Assembly (NCBI RefSeq): GCF_019656655.1
Contig: NZ_BPMV01000001.1
Span: forward strand, 1,612,001-1,676,000
Direction: 5' to 3'
Source: Tsukamurella sp. TY48
GTDB lineage: Bacteria; Actinomycetota; Actinomycetes; Mycobacteriales; Mycobacteriaceae
DNA length: 64,000 bases
Positions 26,021-34,970 of the stretch are shown piece after piece. The position numbers and the translations under genes were made by a program. Below the pieces are notes generated by a model that searched no databases, was not told the origin of the DNA, and saw nothing but the letters and a program-made list of their open reading frames with translations. The first letter of the stretch is position 1. The number at the start of each line of letters is the position of its first letter.

Positions 26021-27931
26021 CTAGTTGACGTTGTTGGCGTCGGCGTCGGGGAACGCCTGCTGCGTGTAGCCGCCGCGCAGCGTGCCGTCGATGTAGGCGG
26101 CGCGGCCCGCGCGCCGGGCGATCTTGCCCGAGCTGGTGCGGGGCAGCGAACCGCCGGGCACCAGCAGGATGTCGCGGGCCAGTACGCCGTGCGCGGCGCC
26201 CACGGCGGAACGGATGCCGTCGGCCAGCGCCTGCTGGTCCTGCTTCGCCCCGCCCGCACCGAGCTCGGCGACGATCACCAGCTGCTCGGACTGGTCGTTC
26301 GGGTCGTAGGTCAGGCCCGAGTGCGCGTTCTCGAAGACCGCCTGCGGCAGCTCGTTCGCCGGCACCGAGAACGCCGCGAGGTAGCCCGTGCGGATGTACT
26401 TGGTGTCCGACTCCTGCGCCGTGAACTCGATGTCCTGCGGGTAGTGGTTGCGGCCGTCCACGATCACCAGGTCCTTGACGCGGCCGGTGATGTACAGCTC
26501 GTTGTCGTGGTACACGCCGAAGTCGCCGGTGCGCAGCCAGCGGGCCTTCTCCAGGTTCTTCACGCCCGCGGAGTGGGTCCCCTCGGACAGCGGCGTCACG
26601 TAGTTCTGGAAGGTCTCGCGCGATTCCTCGGCGCGCTCCCAGTAGCCGGAGCCGATGTTCATGCCGTGCAGCCAGATCTCGCCGACCGAATCGTCGGGCA
26701 GTTCCTTGCCGGTCTCCGGGTCGACGATGCACGCCCACTGGCTCAGCGCGACATCGCCACAGGAGACCTGCGGGACCGCGCCCTCGGCGTTCTCGTCGGC
26801 CACCACGAAGGTGCCGGCGGCCAGGCTGTCGCGGTCCACGTAGACCACGCGGGCCTCGTTCTCGACGGGGGTCGAGCTGACGAACAGGGTGGCCTCGGCC
26901 ATGCCGTAGCAGGGCTTGATCGCCTTCGGCGACAGGCCGTACGGCGCGAAGGCGTCGTTGAACTTCTTCATCGACGAGACGGTGACCGGCTCGGAGCCGT
27001 TGATCAGGCCCTTGACGTTCGACAGGTCGAGGGTCTCGCCCTCCTTGGGCAGGCCGCGGGCGGCGGCGTGCTCGTAGGCGAAGTTCGGGGCCGCGGCGAA
27101 GGTCTCGGCACCGTCCTCGACGGCCGCGAGCTCGTTGATCCAGCGGCCGGGGCGGCGCACGAAGGCCGACGGGCTCATGATCGTGATGAACTTGCCGCCG
27201 AGCGCGGGCAGGATCACGGTGAGCAGGCCCATGTCGTGGAACATCGGCAGCCAGGTGACGCCGCGGGAGTTCTCGTTGAGGTCCAGCGCGTGGATCATCT
27301 GGATCACGTTCGTGCCGACGGCCTCGTAGGTGATCTGCACACCGGCCGGGTTCCGCGTGGAACCCGACGTGTACTGCAGGTACGCGATGGTGTCGCGGTA
27401 GATCGGGAAGGGCTTGAGCGTGGAGCCCACCGAGTCCGGGATGGCGTCCACGGCGATGATCCGCGGGCGCTCCTTGGCCGGGAGGTGCCGGAAGAAGTTG
27501 CGGCAGGCCTCGGCGGATCCCGAGGAGGTGAGGATCGCGGTGGGCTTGCAGTCCTCGAGGACGATGCGCAGGCGATCGGTGTGGCCGGGCTCGTCGGGGC
27601 TGAAGAGCGGCACGGCGATGTTGCCGGCGTACAGCGCGCCGAAGAAGGCGGTCACGTAGTCCAGGCCCTGCGGGGCCAGGATGGCGACGCGGTCCTCACG
27701 CTTGGTGATGTGCTGCAGGCGGGCGCCGATGGCGCGCAGGCGGGCACCGAACTGCGCCCAGGTCAGCTCGTGGACCTCACCGTCGCGCTCGCGGCTGTAG
27801 TCGATGAAGCGGTACGCCAGCGTGTCGGCACGCTCACGTGCATTGCGCTCCACGAAGTCGACCAGCGTGGTTCCGGGGCGGAAGAAGATGTTGCCGTCTT
27901 CGTCCAGAAACTGGTCAAACTCGTTGTTCAT
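26021..27931 (-). CDS. fadD32: Fatty-acyl-AMP ligase FadD32
   Basis: A 636-residue fatty-acyl-AMP ligase that activates the meromycolic acid and loads it onto the N-terminal ACP of Pks13. The adenylation core motif is LQYTSGSTRNPAGVQ around residue 180, followed by WLPMFHDMGL, CYGMAEATLFVS around residue 360, GEIWLHGMNIGSGYW and WLRTGDFGVYHDNELYITGR. ATG 27931 is preceded by GAGGAGCG at a good distance. It is the first gene of the fadD32-pks13-accD4 operon; the 253-base gap before it should hold the promoter. Confidence 0.97.
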   Translation of the reverse strand: MNNEFDQFLDEDGNIFFRPGTTLVDFVERNARERADTLAYRFIDYSRERDGEVHELTWAQFGARLRAIGARLQHITKREDRVAILAPQGLDYVTAFFGALYAGNIAVPLFSPDEPGHTDRLRIVLEDCKPTAILTSSGSAEACRNFFRHLPAKERPRIIAVDAIPDSVGSTLKPFPIYRDTIAYLQYTSGSTRNPAGVQITYEAVGTNVIQMIHALDLNENSRGVTWLPMFHDMGLLTVILPALGGKFITIMSPSAFVRRPGRWINELAAVEDGAETFAAAPNFAYEHAAARGLPKEGETLDLSNVKGLINGSEPVTVSSMKKFNDAFAPYGLSPKAIKPCYGMAEATLFVSSTPVENEARVVYVDRDSLAAGTFVVADENAEGAVPQVSCGDVALSQWACIVDPETGKELPDDSVGEIWLHGMNIGSGYWERAEESRETFQNYVTPLSEGTHSAGVKNLEKARWLRTGDFGVYHDNELYITGRVKDLVIVDGRNHYPQDIEFTAQESDTKYIRTGYLAAFSVPANELPQAVFENAHSGLTYDPNDQSEQLVIVAELGAGGAKQDQQALADGIRSAVGAAHGVLARDILLVPGGSLPRTSSGKIARRAGRAAYIDGTLRGGYTQQAFPDADANNVN

Positions 27932-28184
27932 GCATCGCTCCTCGAAAGACCGTCCCGGGGTGGCTACGGTCATAGGTAGTTCATCGCCTGGCGGTCACGC
28001 CCCGTTGCGGGGCTGTGGGCCACCTCATAGTGCTTGATATCCGCAACCCGTCCGACCGGTTTCGGTGCTGGACACGCCGCGAAAATCCGCAAACCCGGCT
28101 ATCGTACCGCGCACCGTCGGCACGGACGAAAACCGCGAGTGTGCGGAACCCATCCGGCCCGCTCGCTCCGCGCCCGGCACCGGG

Positions 28185-29165
28185 TCACTCGCCCTTGAGC
28201 TGCTCGAGGACGGGCGCGAAGGCCTCCATCTGCGTGGGCACCACGCCCACGTAGGACATGCCGGTGGCGGCGCGGGTGGCGCGCACCTGATCGGCGATCT
28301 CGTCGAACGTGCCGATCGCCAGGTAGGGCGAGCCGAGCACGTCGTCGATCGTGACCTCCTTATCGATCTCGATGCTCGCGGACAGGCCGCGCTCGATGGC
28401 CTTGAGCGCGAAGTCTGCGACCTGCTCCCGGTCGTCGGTGACCACGATGGTGGCGATCGACCAGGACAGCTCGATATCGGCGAAGCGATCGCCCGCCGCG
28501 GCCTTGACGATCTCCACCTTGTTCTTCACGGCGTCCATCGACATGTCCGAGATCCGCAACTTGCCCTCGGCGGAGCTGCGCGGATTGATCGAGACCACGT
28601 CGGCGCGGCGCGCGGCCAGCTCCAGCGTGCGGCGGGCACCGGCGCCGATGGCGATCGGCGGGCGCGGTCCCTGCCGCGGGCGCGGGTAGCCCTTGAGCTG
28701 CTTGACCTGGAAGACCTCGCCCTCGAACTCGGCCTCCTGGCCGCGGAGCAGGGTGTCGAGCACGGTCAGGCCCTCGTCGAGCCGGCGCAGCCGGCCGGCC
28801 GGGGATTCGAACTCGATGCCGGCCTGGTCGAAATCGTCCTTGAAGGCACCGAGGCCCAGACCGATCTCCAGGCGTCCTTTGGACAGCACGTCGATCGTGG
28901 TGAGCTCCTTGGCCAGCACCGCCGGGTGCCGGAAGGGCATCGCCAGCATCGAGGTGGCCAGCCGGATCGTGGAGGTGCTCACGGCCAGCGCACCGAGCGC
29001 GGCCAGCGGTCCCACCTGGGCGTCCAGCCGGTCCGGGATGGCGAAGGTGTCGAAGCCCAGTTCCTCGGCCTCCTGGGCGAGCTTGACGAACTTGCGGGCC
29101 CCGCCCTCGTCGGCGTTGCCTGCACCACCCGCTGCGAAACGGAACTTGCGGGGCTCTTCGGTCAC
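28185..29165 (-). CDS. LLM-class F420-dependent oxidoreductase
   Basis: A 326-residue luciferase-like TIM-barrel protein of a coenzyme F420-dependent subfamily. Typical segments: EAEELGFDTFAIPDR near residue 32, the ATSMLAMPFRHPAVLAKELTTID strand, RLEIGLGLGAFKDDFDQAG, PIAIGAGARRTLELAA, and a C-terminal half with LAIGTFDEIADQVRATRA. Such enzymes are numerous in mycolate actinobacteria and their substrates are mostly unknown. GTG 29165 was chosen because CAGGAG lies about ten bases before it and because the protein then begins as relatives do. It is transcribed toward fadD32 but separated by 253 bases. Confidence 0.85.
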   Translation of the reverse strand: MTEEPRKFRFAAGGAGNADEGGARKFVKLAQEAEELGFDTFAIPDRLDAQVGPLAALGALAVSTSTIRLATSMLAMPFRHPAVLAKELTTIDVLSKGRLEIGLGLGAFKDDFDQAGIEFESPAGRLRRLDEGLTVLDTLLRGQEAEFEGEVFQVKQLKGYPRPRQGPRPPIAIGAGARRTLELAARRADVVSINPRSSAEGKLRISDMSMDAVKNKVEIVKAAAGDRFADIELSWSIATIVVTDDREQVADFALKAIERGLSASIEIDKEVTIDDVLGSPYLAIGTFDEIADQVRATRAATGMSYVGVVPTQMEAFAPVLEQLKGE

Positions 29166-29561
29166 GTGGGGGTACTCCTGGTCGACGGCTGTGGGCGTTG
29201 GGCACAGCCTAACCGCTGGCCGCCGGTGTTCCAGCCACGCCGAGCATCCCGCAGCGGCATCGGGCCCTCGGAATTTGTCCGGTGCGGACAACTCGCCGGA
29301 CCTGGACTTTTCGCGAACGCCGCGCCGTTTTCGGCGGTCCACGTCGCAGAAGGCCGCAGCGGCGGCAGCGCGCGGCAACGCGACGCGGCCGGGTCGTCTT
29401 GTAGAAGTGCACATCGATCGGATTCGGCCCGGACCGCGCCGCGAAACTGTCGCGCAGGGGCCGGCCGTGGACGTAGTGCACGCGGTCGCGCTCAGGGAGG
29501 CGGTTTCGCGACGTCCTGCTAGGTTTCTCAGCAGGTGAGAAGCGCTCGCCGGGACGAGGGG
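29166..29561. other. 396-base divergent intergenic region
   Basis: This spacer lies between the divergent LLM oxidoreductase and agmatine-deiminase-like genes. The only clear element is an inverted repeat GGCTGTG / CACAGCC (29187-29193 and 29203-29209), close to the LLM gene start and overlapping a possible minus-strand -10 (TTAGGC). No credible gene was found here. Confidence 0.4.
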
Positions 29562-30689
29562 ATGATGAACCGTCGCCGATTCATGCAGGCGGGTGCCGCG
29601 CTGATGGGACTGGTCGCGGCCGCCTGCGGCGCACCGTCGAACCCACCGGCCGAGCGCTCCCCCATCGACCGCAAGGGCCGGCGCTGGCGGATGCCCGACG
29701 AGGGCGACCCGCACGAGCGCACCTGGATGGCCTTCTCCGCTCGGACCGACATCTGGGGCAAGGACCGCGCACCGGACGTGCAGCGCGCGCTGGCGCTGAT
29801 CGCGACCACGATCGCCCGGTTCGAACCGGTGTCGATGCTGGTGAGCGCCGATCAGTTGGGCCGCGCCCGGGAACTGGTGGGCAACGTCCCCGGGATCACC
29901 CTGGTGGCCGGCGACCTCGACGATCTGTGGATCCGCGACACCGGACCCGTCTTCGTCAAGGGCGACCAAGGCCTCGCGGGGGTCGATTTCAACTTCAACG
30001 GCTGGGGCGATAAGCAGCGGCACAAGTCCGACGCCACGGTCGCCGGACTGGTGACCGCGCAGGCCCGCGCCGAGGTGATCCACACCGATCTGGTGCTGGA
30101 GAGCGGCGGCATCGAGGTGGACGGCGAGGGCACGGCGATCATCACCGAGAGCTGCGTGCTCAACGACAACCGCAACCCCGGCTGGACCAAGCAGCAGGTC
30201 GAGGCGGAACTGAGCGATCTTCTGGGCATCGACACGGTGATCTGGCTGCCCGGCATCAAGGGCAAGGACATCACCGACGGCCACACCGACTTCTACGCCC
30301 GGTTCGCCTCCCCCGGCACGGTGGTCGCCGGTCTCGACGAGGATCCCGAGTCCTTCGACTACGACGTGACCCGCCGGCACCTCGACATCCTCAAGGGCGC
30401 CACCGACGCCAAGGGTCGCCGGCTCACGGTCGAGGTGCTGCGCACGCCCTCGATGGTGCGTGAGAAGTACCAGCAGGACGACGACTTCGCCGCCGGGTAC
30501 ATCAACTTCTACCTGTGCAACGGCGCGGTGATCGCACCGCAGTTCGGCGACGCCGCGGCCGACGGCGAATGCCGCGCCACGCTGCAACGACTGTTCCCGG
30601 GCCGCGAGGTGGTGCAGCTGGACATCGACGCCATCGCCGGTGGCGGCGGCGGTATCCACTGCGCCACCCAGCAGCAGCCGGTTCGGTAG
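29562..30689 (+). CDS. Exported agmatine deiminase / peptidyl-arginine deiminase family protein
   Basis: A 375-residue member of the PAD_porph (agmatine deiminase) family, which hydrolyses guanidino groups to ureido groups and releases ammonia. Catalytic motifs: DLDDLWIRDTGPVF, LESGGIEVDGEGTAI, DGHTDFYARF (His), and a Gly-rich loop ending in GIHCATQQQP with the nucleophilic Cys. Unusually, the N-terminus is a Tat-type signal (NRRRFMQAGAALMGL) ending in VAAACGAP, which resembles a lipobox, so the enzyme is probably an exported lipoprotein. GAGGGG precedes two adjacent ATG codons (29562 and 29565). It could act on agmatine or extracellular arginine peptides. Confidence 0.85.
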   Translation: MMNRRRFMQAGAALMGLVAAACGAPSNPPAERSPIDRKGRRWRMPDEGDPHERTWMAFSARTDIWGKDRAPDVQRALALIATTIARFEPVSMLVSADQLGRARELVGNVPGITLVAGDLDDLWIRDTGPVFVKGDQGLAGVDFNFNGWGDKQRHKSDATVAGLVTAQARAEVIHTDLVLESGGIEVDGEGTAIITESCVLNDNRNPGWTKQQVEAELSDLLGIDTVIWLPGIKGKDITDGHTDFYARFASPGTVVAGLDEDPESFDYDVTRRHLDILKGATDAKGRRLTVEVLRTPSMVREKYQQDDDFAAGYINFYLCNGAVIAPQFGDAAADGECRATLQRLFPGREVVQLDIDAIAGGGGGIHCATQQQPVR

Positions 30690-30691
30690 CG

Positions 30692-31633
30692 CTACTTGGT
30701 CTTCGGCGCCCTGTCGATCACGCCGGTTGCCCAGCCGGTGAGCCACTGGGTGGCGGTCTTACCGTCCAGGCTCCAGTTCGCGGTGGTGCCGTACGCGGCG
30801 TGCGAGTTCTGGGTCACCGTCGAGATCACCTGCGGCAGACCGGTGGCCAGTCCCAACAGCCCGCCCTTGGGCTGATTGCAGATCGGGTCGTTCGATCCGC
30901 AGATGGTGACCACCTTGTCGTCGACGGCGCCGAAGCCGCCCTTGCGCTTGCCCTCCAGATCCACACCGAAGGCGCTGAACCCGGAGAAGGTGACCTCCAC
31001 GCCCTCACCCGCGGGGTCGGGGCCGACGGCCCGGCCTTCGCCCTGCACCCGGCGGCTGTCGGAGATCAGGCCCACACCGAGCAGCCGCTCGGCGACGATC
31101 GGTCCCTGCCCGGCGCCGATCTGCGCGGCGATGTTGCCGGCGATGGTGGCGCCCTGGGAGAAGCCCATGAGCACGAATCCGGTGCGGCCGCAGCGCTCCT
31201 TGACCTTGTTGATCTGCGCGATCGCCCGGTCGGTGCCCTGCTGGCGGGAGGCCTGGTAGGTCATCTGGCCGTCCGGCGGCACCGCCACCGGATTGTGGAA
31301 CTGCGCCACGTACGGGACGGTGAACACCGATGCCCGCAGCGGCTTGTACCGGTTCTGCAACGGGCCGGTGACCTGCAGCATCAGCGAGCGCGGGTTGAAC
31401 CGCGGGTTCACCGGATCGTCGGTGGCCGAGGACTCCCAGGTACCCGGGATGGAGAGCACCTGCACGTCGGGGCAATCCGCCGCCTGCGTCTCGGGCGGGG
31501 GTCCGGGCGGGGTGGGCCCGGGCTTGTTCAGCATCGAGATGATCAGCGCGATCACCACGATGATCGCGATGATCGCCGCGATGGCGATCGCGATGCCCAT
31601 CGTGTTCAGGGCGCGTTTGCCGTTGCCTGCCAT
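30692..31633 (-). CDS. Membrane-anchored cutinase-family hydrolase (Rv3802c-like, copy 1)
   Basis: A 313-residue alpha/beta hydrolase. A single N-terminal membrane helix (about 12-35) and a Pro-rich linker lead into a cutinase domain starting at ADCPDVQVLSIPGTWESS. The nucleophile Ser is in VLMGFSQGATIAG near residue 158. Paired cysteines in TICGSNDPICNQP and the preceding Asp complete the active-site region, and the His lies near NSHAAYG. In mycobacteria Rv3802c, at the same locus, is an essential phospholipase/thioesterase linked to mycolate metabolism. It lies next to a paralogue 18 bases away and converges on the deiminase gene. Confidence 0.9.
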   Translation of the reverse strand: MAGNGKRALNTMGIAIAIAAIIAIIVVIALIISMLNKPGPTPPGPPPETQAADCPDVQVLSIPGTWESSATDDPVNPRFNPRSLMLQVTGPLQNRYKPLRASVFTVPYVAQFHNPVAVPPDGQMTYQASRQQGTDRAIAQINKVKERCGRTGFVLMGFSQGATIAGNIAAQIGAGQGPIVAERLLGVGLISDSRRVQGEGRAVGPDPAGEGVEVTFSGFSAFGVDLEGKRKGGFGAVDDKVVTICGSNDPICNQPKGGLLGLATGLPQVISTVTQNSHAAYGTTANWSLDGKTATQWLTGWATGVIDRAPKTK

Positions 31634-31651
31634 GTGTCGTGAATACCAGGG

Positions 31652-32668
31652 CTAGCTGTGGGGAGGCTTAGGCGCCCTGTCGATCACGCCGCGCGCCCAG
31701 CCCTGCAACCACTGGGTGGCGGTCTGGCCGTTCACCGACCAGTCGGTGGTGGTGGCGTACAGCGCGTGCGAGTTCCCGGTGAGCACCTTCTGCAGCTCGG
31801 GCAGCGTGGTGGCCAGCTGGCCCGCCTGGAAGATGTCCTTGGGCTGGTTGCAGATCGGGTCCTTCATCCCGCACAGCGAGTAGGTGCGGTCCTGGAGGAC
31901 GCCGAAGCCGCCCTCCCGCTTGCCGCGCAGCGCGAGGCTGCCGAAGCTGAAGCCGCCGTAGGCCACCTCGACGCCCACACCGGGCGGGTTGGGGCCGGTG
32001 GTGCGGGCATCGCCCGGCTCGCGCCGGGGATCGGAGATCAGGCCCACACCGAGCACGTTCTCCGCGGGGATCGGGCCCTTGCCCGCGGCGATCTCACCGG
32101 CGATGTCGCCGGCGATCACGGCGCCCTGCGAGAAGCCCATGAGCACGAAGCCGGTGAGCTTGCACTTGTTGTAGACCTTCGTGATCTGGGCGACCGACTT
32201 GTCGTAGCCCTCGGTGCGCGACTTCTCGTAGGAGGCCTGGCCGTCCGGCGGGATGGCGACGGGGTTGGACAGCTGCGCCACGTAGGGCGTGGTCCACACG
32301 TCGGCACGCGAGCCCGGGAAGGCGGCCGCGAGCGGGCCGGTCACCTTGAGCATCAGCGAGTTCGGGTTCGCGGTGGGCCGGTAGGGGTCGTCGTTGCTCT
32401 TCGACTCCCAGGTGCCGGGCACCGAGATCACCTGCACGTCGGGGCAATCGGCCGGCTGGTTCTTGGGGCGCACCGCACTCGACGGTGCGCCGGACGAGGA
32501 GGTCCCGGGTCCGTCGATCACCGGCGGCGTCGGACCCGGCTTGAGCAGGTTGATCAGCAGGATGATCACCAGGATCACGGCGATCAGCACGGCGATGCCG
32601 ACGCCGATCGTCAGGGGGGAGATCCCCCGCTTGTCTGCGGGCGGCGGGCCGGGCTGCTGCTGCGTCAC
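31652..32668 (-). CDS. Membrane-anchored cutinase-family hydrolase (Rv3802c-like, copy 2)
   Basis: A 338-residue paralogue of the adjacent hydrolase with the same architecture: N-terminal membrane helix (about 18-42, TIGVGIAVLIAVILVIILL), Pro/Ser-rich linker, cutinase domain from ADCPDVQVISVPGTWESK, nucleophile Ser in VLMGFSQGAVIAGDIAG, a Cys pair in SLCGMKDPICNQP, and a His near NSHALYA. The two copies have diverged mainly in the linker and in the segment after the nucleophile. Which one corresponds functionally to Rv3802c cannot be decided here. It is co-directional with the small lipoprotein gene 6 bases upstream. Confidence 0.9.
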   Translation of the reverse strand: MTQQQPGPPPADKRGISPLTIGVGIAVLIAVILVIILLINLLKPGPTPPVIDGPGTSSSGAPSSAVRPKNQPADCPDVQVISVPGTWESKSNDDPYRPTANPNSLMLKVTGPLAAAFPGSRADVWTTPYVAQLSNPVAIPPDGQASYEKSRTEGYDKSVAQITKVYNKCKLTGFVLMGFSQGAVIAGDIAGEIAAGKGPIPAENVLGVGLISDPRREPGDARTTGPNPPGVGVEVAYGGFSFGSLALRGKREGGFGVLQDRTYSLCGMKDPICNQPKDIFQAGQLATTLPELQKVLTGNSHALYATTTDWSVNGQTATQWLQGWARGVIDRAPKPPHS

Positions 32669-32674
32669 GGGCCG

Positions 32675-33139
32675 CTACTTCTTGCAGTACGAGGACTTGG
32701 CCTCGGCGATCAGCTTGGTGGCGTCGTCGGTGGCGAGCTTGTCGGCCTGCTGCGCCGAGACGCCCTCGCCGGTGCGCGACGGGCCCAGCATGCCCTTGAC
32801 CAGGGTCTCCACGTACCGCGGATTCGGGTTCTGCGAGAGCGCGTCACAGGTGTACTGGGCCGCGCCGATGATGGTCTCGTCGGAGGCGACGAGGCCCTCC
32901 GACCGCATCTTGGTGACGAATTCCTTGTCCTTCGGGGAGCTGGCCACCGAGGGCGGGCCGGGGTAGCCCGAGGGCACGCTCGCCGAGGAGGCGGGGGCCG
33001 TGGCGGGCAGCGAGGTGGGGCCGCCGTCGACCGCCGTGTCGGGCGCCGACACCGTCGAGCTGCCTCCGCACGCGACCGCGCCGAGGAGCACGCCGCCCGT
33101 CATCACTGCTACCGCGAGGGCTCCGCGCAGTCCTGCCAT
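32675..33139 (-). CDS. Small secreted lipoprotein, DUF732-like
   Basis: A 154-residue protein with an N-terminal signal (about 1-24) ending in GAVACGGSS, a plausible lipoprotein processing site although the -3 residue is not ideal. A Ser/Pro/Ala-rich linker (about 28-65) follows, then a helical domain of about 85 residues beginning DKEFVTKMRSEGL. Two cysteines (YTCDALSQ and SSYCKK) fit the DUF732 pattern of small actinobacterial secreted proteins. The function is unknown. It lies upstream of the two cutinase-like genes with only 6 bases between, so it is probably made with them. Confidence 0.7.
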   Translation of the reverse strand: MAGLRGALAVAVMTGGVLLGAVACGGSSTVSAPDTAVDGGPTSLPATAPASSASVPSGYPGPPSVASSPKDKEFVTKMRSEGLVASDETIIGAAQYTCDALSQNPNPRYVETLVKGMLGPSRTGEGVSAQQADKLATDDATKLIAEAKSSYCKK

Positions 33140-33248
33140 GTGAACTCACCCAATCCCTGATAAGTACCTCGGGCCTGCTCGTCTGGGCCTGCCCGCTACG
33201 ACGCTGCCAGGCTACCGGCGATCGATCCGGCAACCCTCGGATAGGCGG

Positions 33249-34889
33249 TCAACGCACTTCCGTCGCCCCGTTCACCAGCGCGATCACGCCGCGCTCGAAC
33301 CGCTGCTCGAGCCCGCCGGGTGCGGGCGTCGCGTCGGCCACGGGGTAGCCGAGGCGTCCGGCCTCGTAGCCCTGACGGCCCCATTCGGCGAAGATCGGGC
33401 CGTTCGGCACCACCGTGGCGGGGGTCTTCGGGGACCAGTAGACGACGCCGCCCTGGAACCGCTGGAAGGCGCCGTTGCCGGTCCGCAGCCGCTGCTCGTC
33501 GGAGACGGGCAGTCCCAGCGGGGAGCGCTCGAAGCCGGCGGCGGCGTACCGCTCGCCGATGGCGCCGCGCACCGCGCGCGCCCCGGTCTGCGGCGACCAG
33601 TACACGACGCCGCCCTGGAACCGCTGGAAGCGGCCCTTCTTATCGGGCAGCGGCTGTTCGCCGCCGGTCGGGTAGCCGAGCGCGCCGCCCGGGCCGCCGG
33701 CGCCGAGGTAGGCACCCCCGATCGCGCCGCCCACCACCTGGGCGCCGGTGTCGGCGGTCCAGTAGATCTGGCCGCCGCGGAAGTCCTGGGCGCGGCCGCC
33801 GGGCACCGGGTACTCGACGGTGACGCAGGTGCCCAGCGCCGGAACCTTGGGCGCCAGTTCGCCGATCGCACCGGCCGCCGCACAGGGGCGGGCATCCGGC
33901 ACGCCGAGCGCGGCCTGCGCCTGCGGCCAGGCCTGGCTGTTCTCGAACTGCCAGTAGGGCCAGCTGTGATTGCCGGACGGCCGGTAGATCGCGTTGGCCG
34001 GGATGCCCTTGCGGTTGAGCTCCACGGCGAAGGCCTGGTTCGACGAGCGCGCGAGCACCTCGAGCGCCATGGCCTGCAGATCGGCGGGCTGTCCGGTGGC
34101 GGGTGCCGAGCCGTTGCCGGAACTGAAGTACAGGCTCACGCCGCGCAGCTGATCGGCGAGCTTGAGCGGATCATGCTGTGCCCATGCGGGATCGGCGGGC
34201 GCTCCGTACATCGCGTCGGAGTTGAAGTTACCGGCGTCGCGCATGGCCAGGCCCACCGATTCGGGGGTGCCGGGCGAGCTCATCGACAGGATGCCGGAGT
34301 ACGAGCCGGCGAACCGGTAGAGCCCCTTGTTGCGGGCGGCCAGGGTGAACGCGGCGGTGCCGCCCATGGAGACGCCGGCGGCCGCGCGGGACTCGGTGGC
34401 CCGCCACTGCTGCTGCAGCAGCGGCGGCAGCTCCTTGGCGAGGAAGGTCTCCCACTTGTAGTTCTTGCCGTTGTCGGGGCGGCGCCAGTCGGTGTACCAG
34501 CTGGACTGGCCGCCCACCGGCAGCACCACGGTCACGTTCTTGTCGCGGTAGAAGTCCGCGACATTGGTCTCCAGCAGCCACCCGTTCTGATCGTCCCGGG
34601 CGCGCATGCCGTCGAGCAGGTACAGGGTGGGGAACTTCGCCTTGGGGTCGGCGTGCCAGTCCTTCGCCAGCAGCAGCTGCACGGTGACGTTGCCGCCCAT
34701 CGCCGCGGAGAAGACGGTGAGGTCCACCCGGTGATCGCCCTGCCAGGCGGCGCCCACGATCCGGGACTGCGCGGGGGCGGGGTCGGCGTACGACGGTGCG
34801 GCGATCCCGGCGGGGCCGGGAGCGACGACGGTGCCCGCTGCCAGCGCCCCTGCGACGAGCAGCGTTCCGATTCGGCCCGCGCGGTGCAT
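33249..34889 (-). CDS. Mycolyltransferase with C-terminal LGFP repeats
   Basis: A 546-residue secreted antigen-85-family enzyme extended by a wall-binding domain. Signal peptide about 1-36; esterase domain about 40-330 with LYLLDGMRARDDQNGW, nucleophile Ser in AAGVSMGGTAAFTLA, and the His in SGNHSWPYWQFENSQAW. The remaining 200 residues contain about four LGFP-type units, each with GxxLGxP and FQRFQGGVVYWSP segments. This matches C. glutamicum Cop1/Cmt1-type proteins, where the repeats are thought to hold the enzyme at the wall. It has an AAGGAG ribosome-binding site. A palindrome ACATGCATGT (34928-34937) lies in the upstream gap. Confidence 0.95.
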   Translation of the reverse strand: MHRAGRIGTLLVAGALAAGTVVAPGPAGIAAPSYADPAPAQSRIVGAAWQGDHRVDLTVFSAAMGGNVTVQLLLAKDWHADPKAKFPTLYLLDGMRARDDQNGWLLETNVADFYRDKNVTVVLPVGGQSSWYTDWRRPDNGKNYKWETFLAKELPPLLQQQWRATESRAAAGVSMGGTAAFTLAARNKGLYRFAGSYSGILSMSSPGTPESVGLAMRDAGNFNSDAMYGAPADPAWAQHDPLKLADQLRGVSLYFSSGNGSAPATGQPADLQAMALEVLARSSNQAFAVELNRKGIPANAIYRPSGNHSWPYWQFENSQAWPQAQAALGVPDARPCAAAGAIGELAPKVPALGTCVTVEYPVPGGRAQDFRGGQIYWTADTGAQVVGGAIGGAYLGAGGPGGALGYPTGGEQPLPDKKGRFQRFQGGVVYWSPQTGARAVRGAIGERYAAAGFERSPLGLPVSDEQRLRTGNGAFQRFQGGVVYWSPKTPATVVPNGPIFAEWGRQGYEAGRLGYPVADATPAPGGLEQRFERGVIALVNGATEVR

Positions 34890-34970
34890 CGATTCTCCTT
34901 CGTGGATCGTCCTACCGAACCAGTCTTACATGCATGTGATTCGGTGCTGCGGTCCCACGCGGGTCCCCGG

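Noticed and set aside
19778-27979. A plus-strand open frame of more than 2,700 codons antisense to accD4, pks13 and fadD32
   Set aside because: It is rich in His, Arg, Gly, Asp and Val in the pattern produced by reading high-GC genes backwards, has no domains, and lies opposite three certain genes.
29166-30746. Minus-strand upstream extension of the LLM oxidoreductase frame through the deiminase gene
   Set aside because: The LLM protein begins as its family does at GTG 29165 with a good ribosome-binding site. The extension is antisense to a clear gene and has no homology I can recognise.
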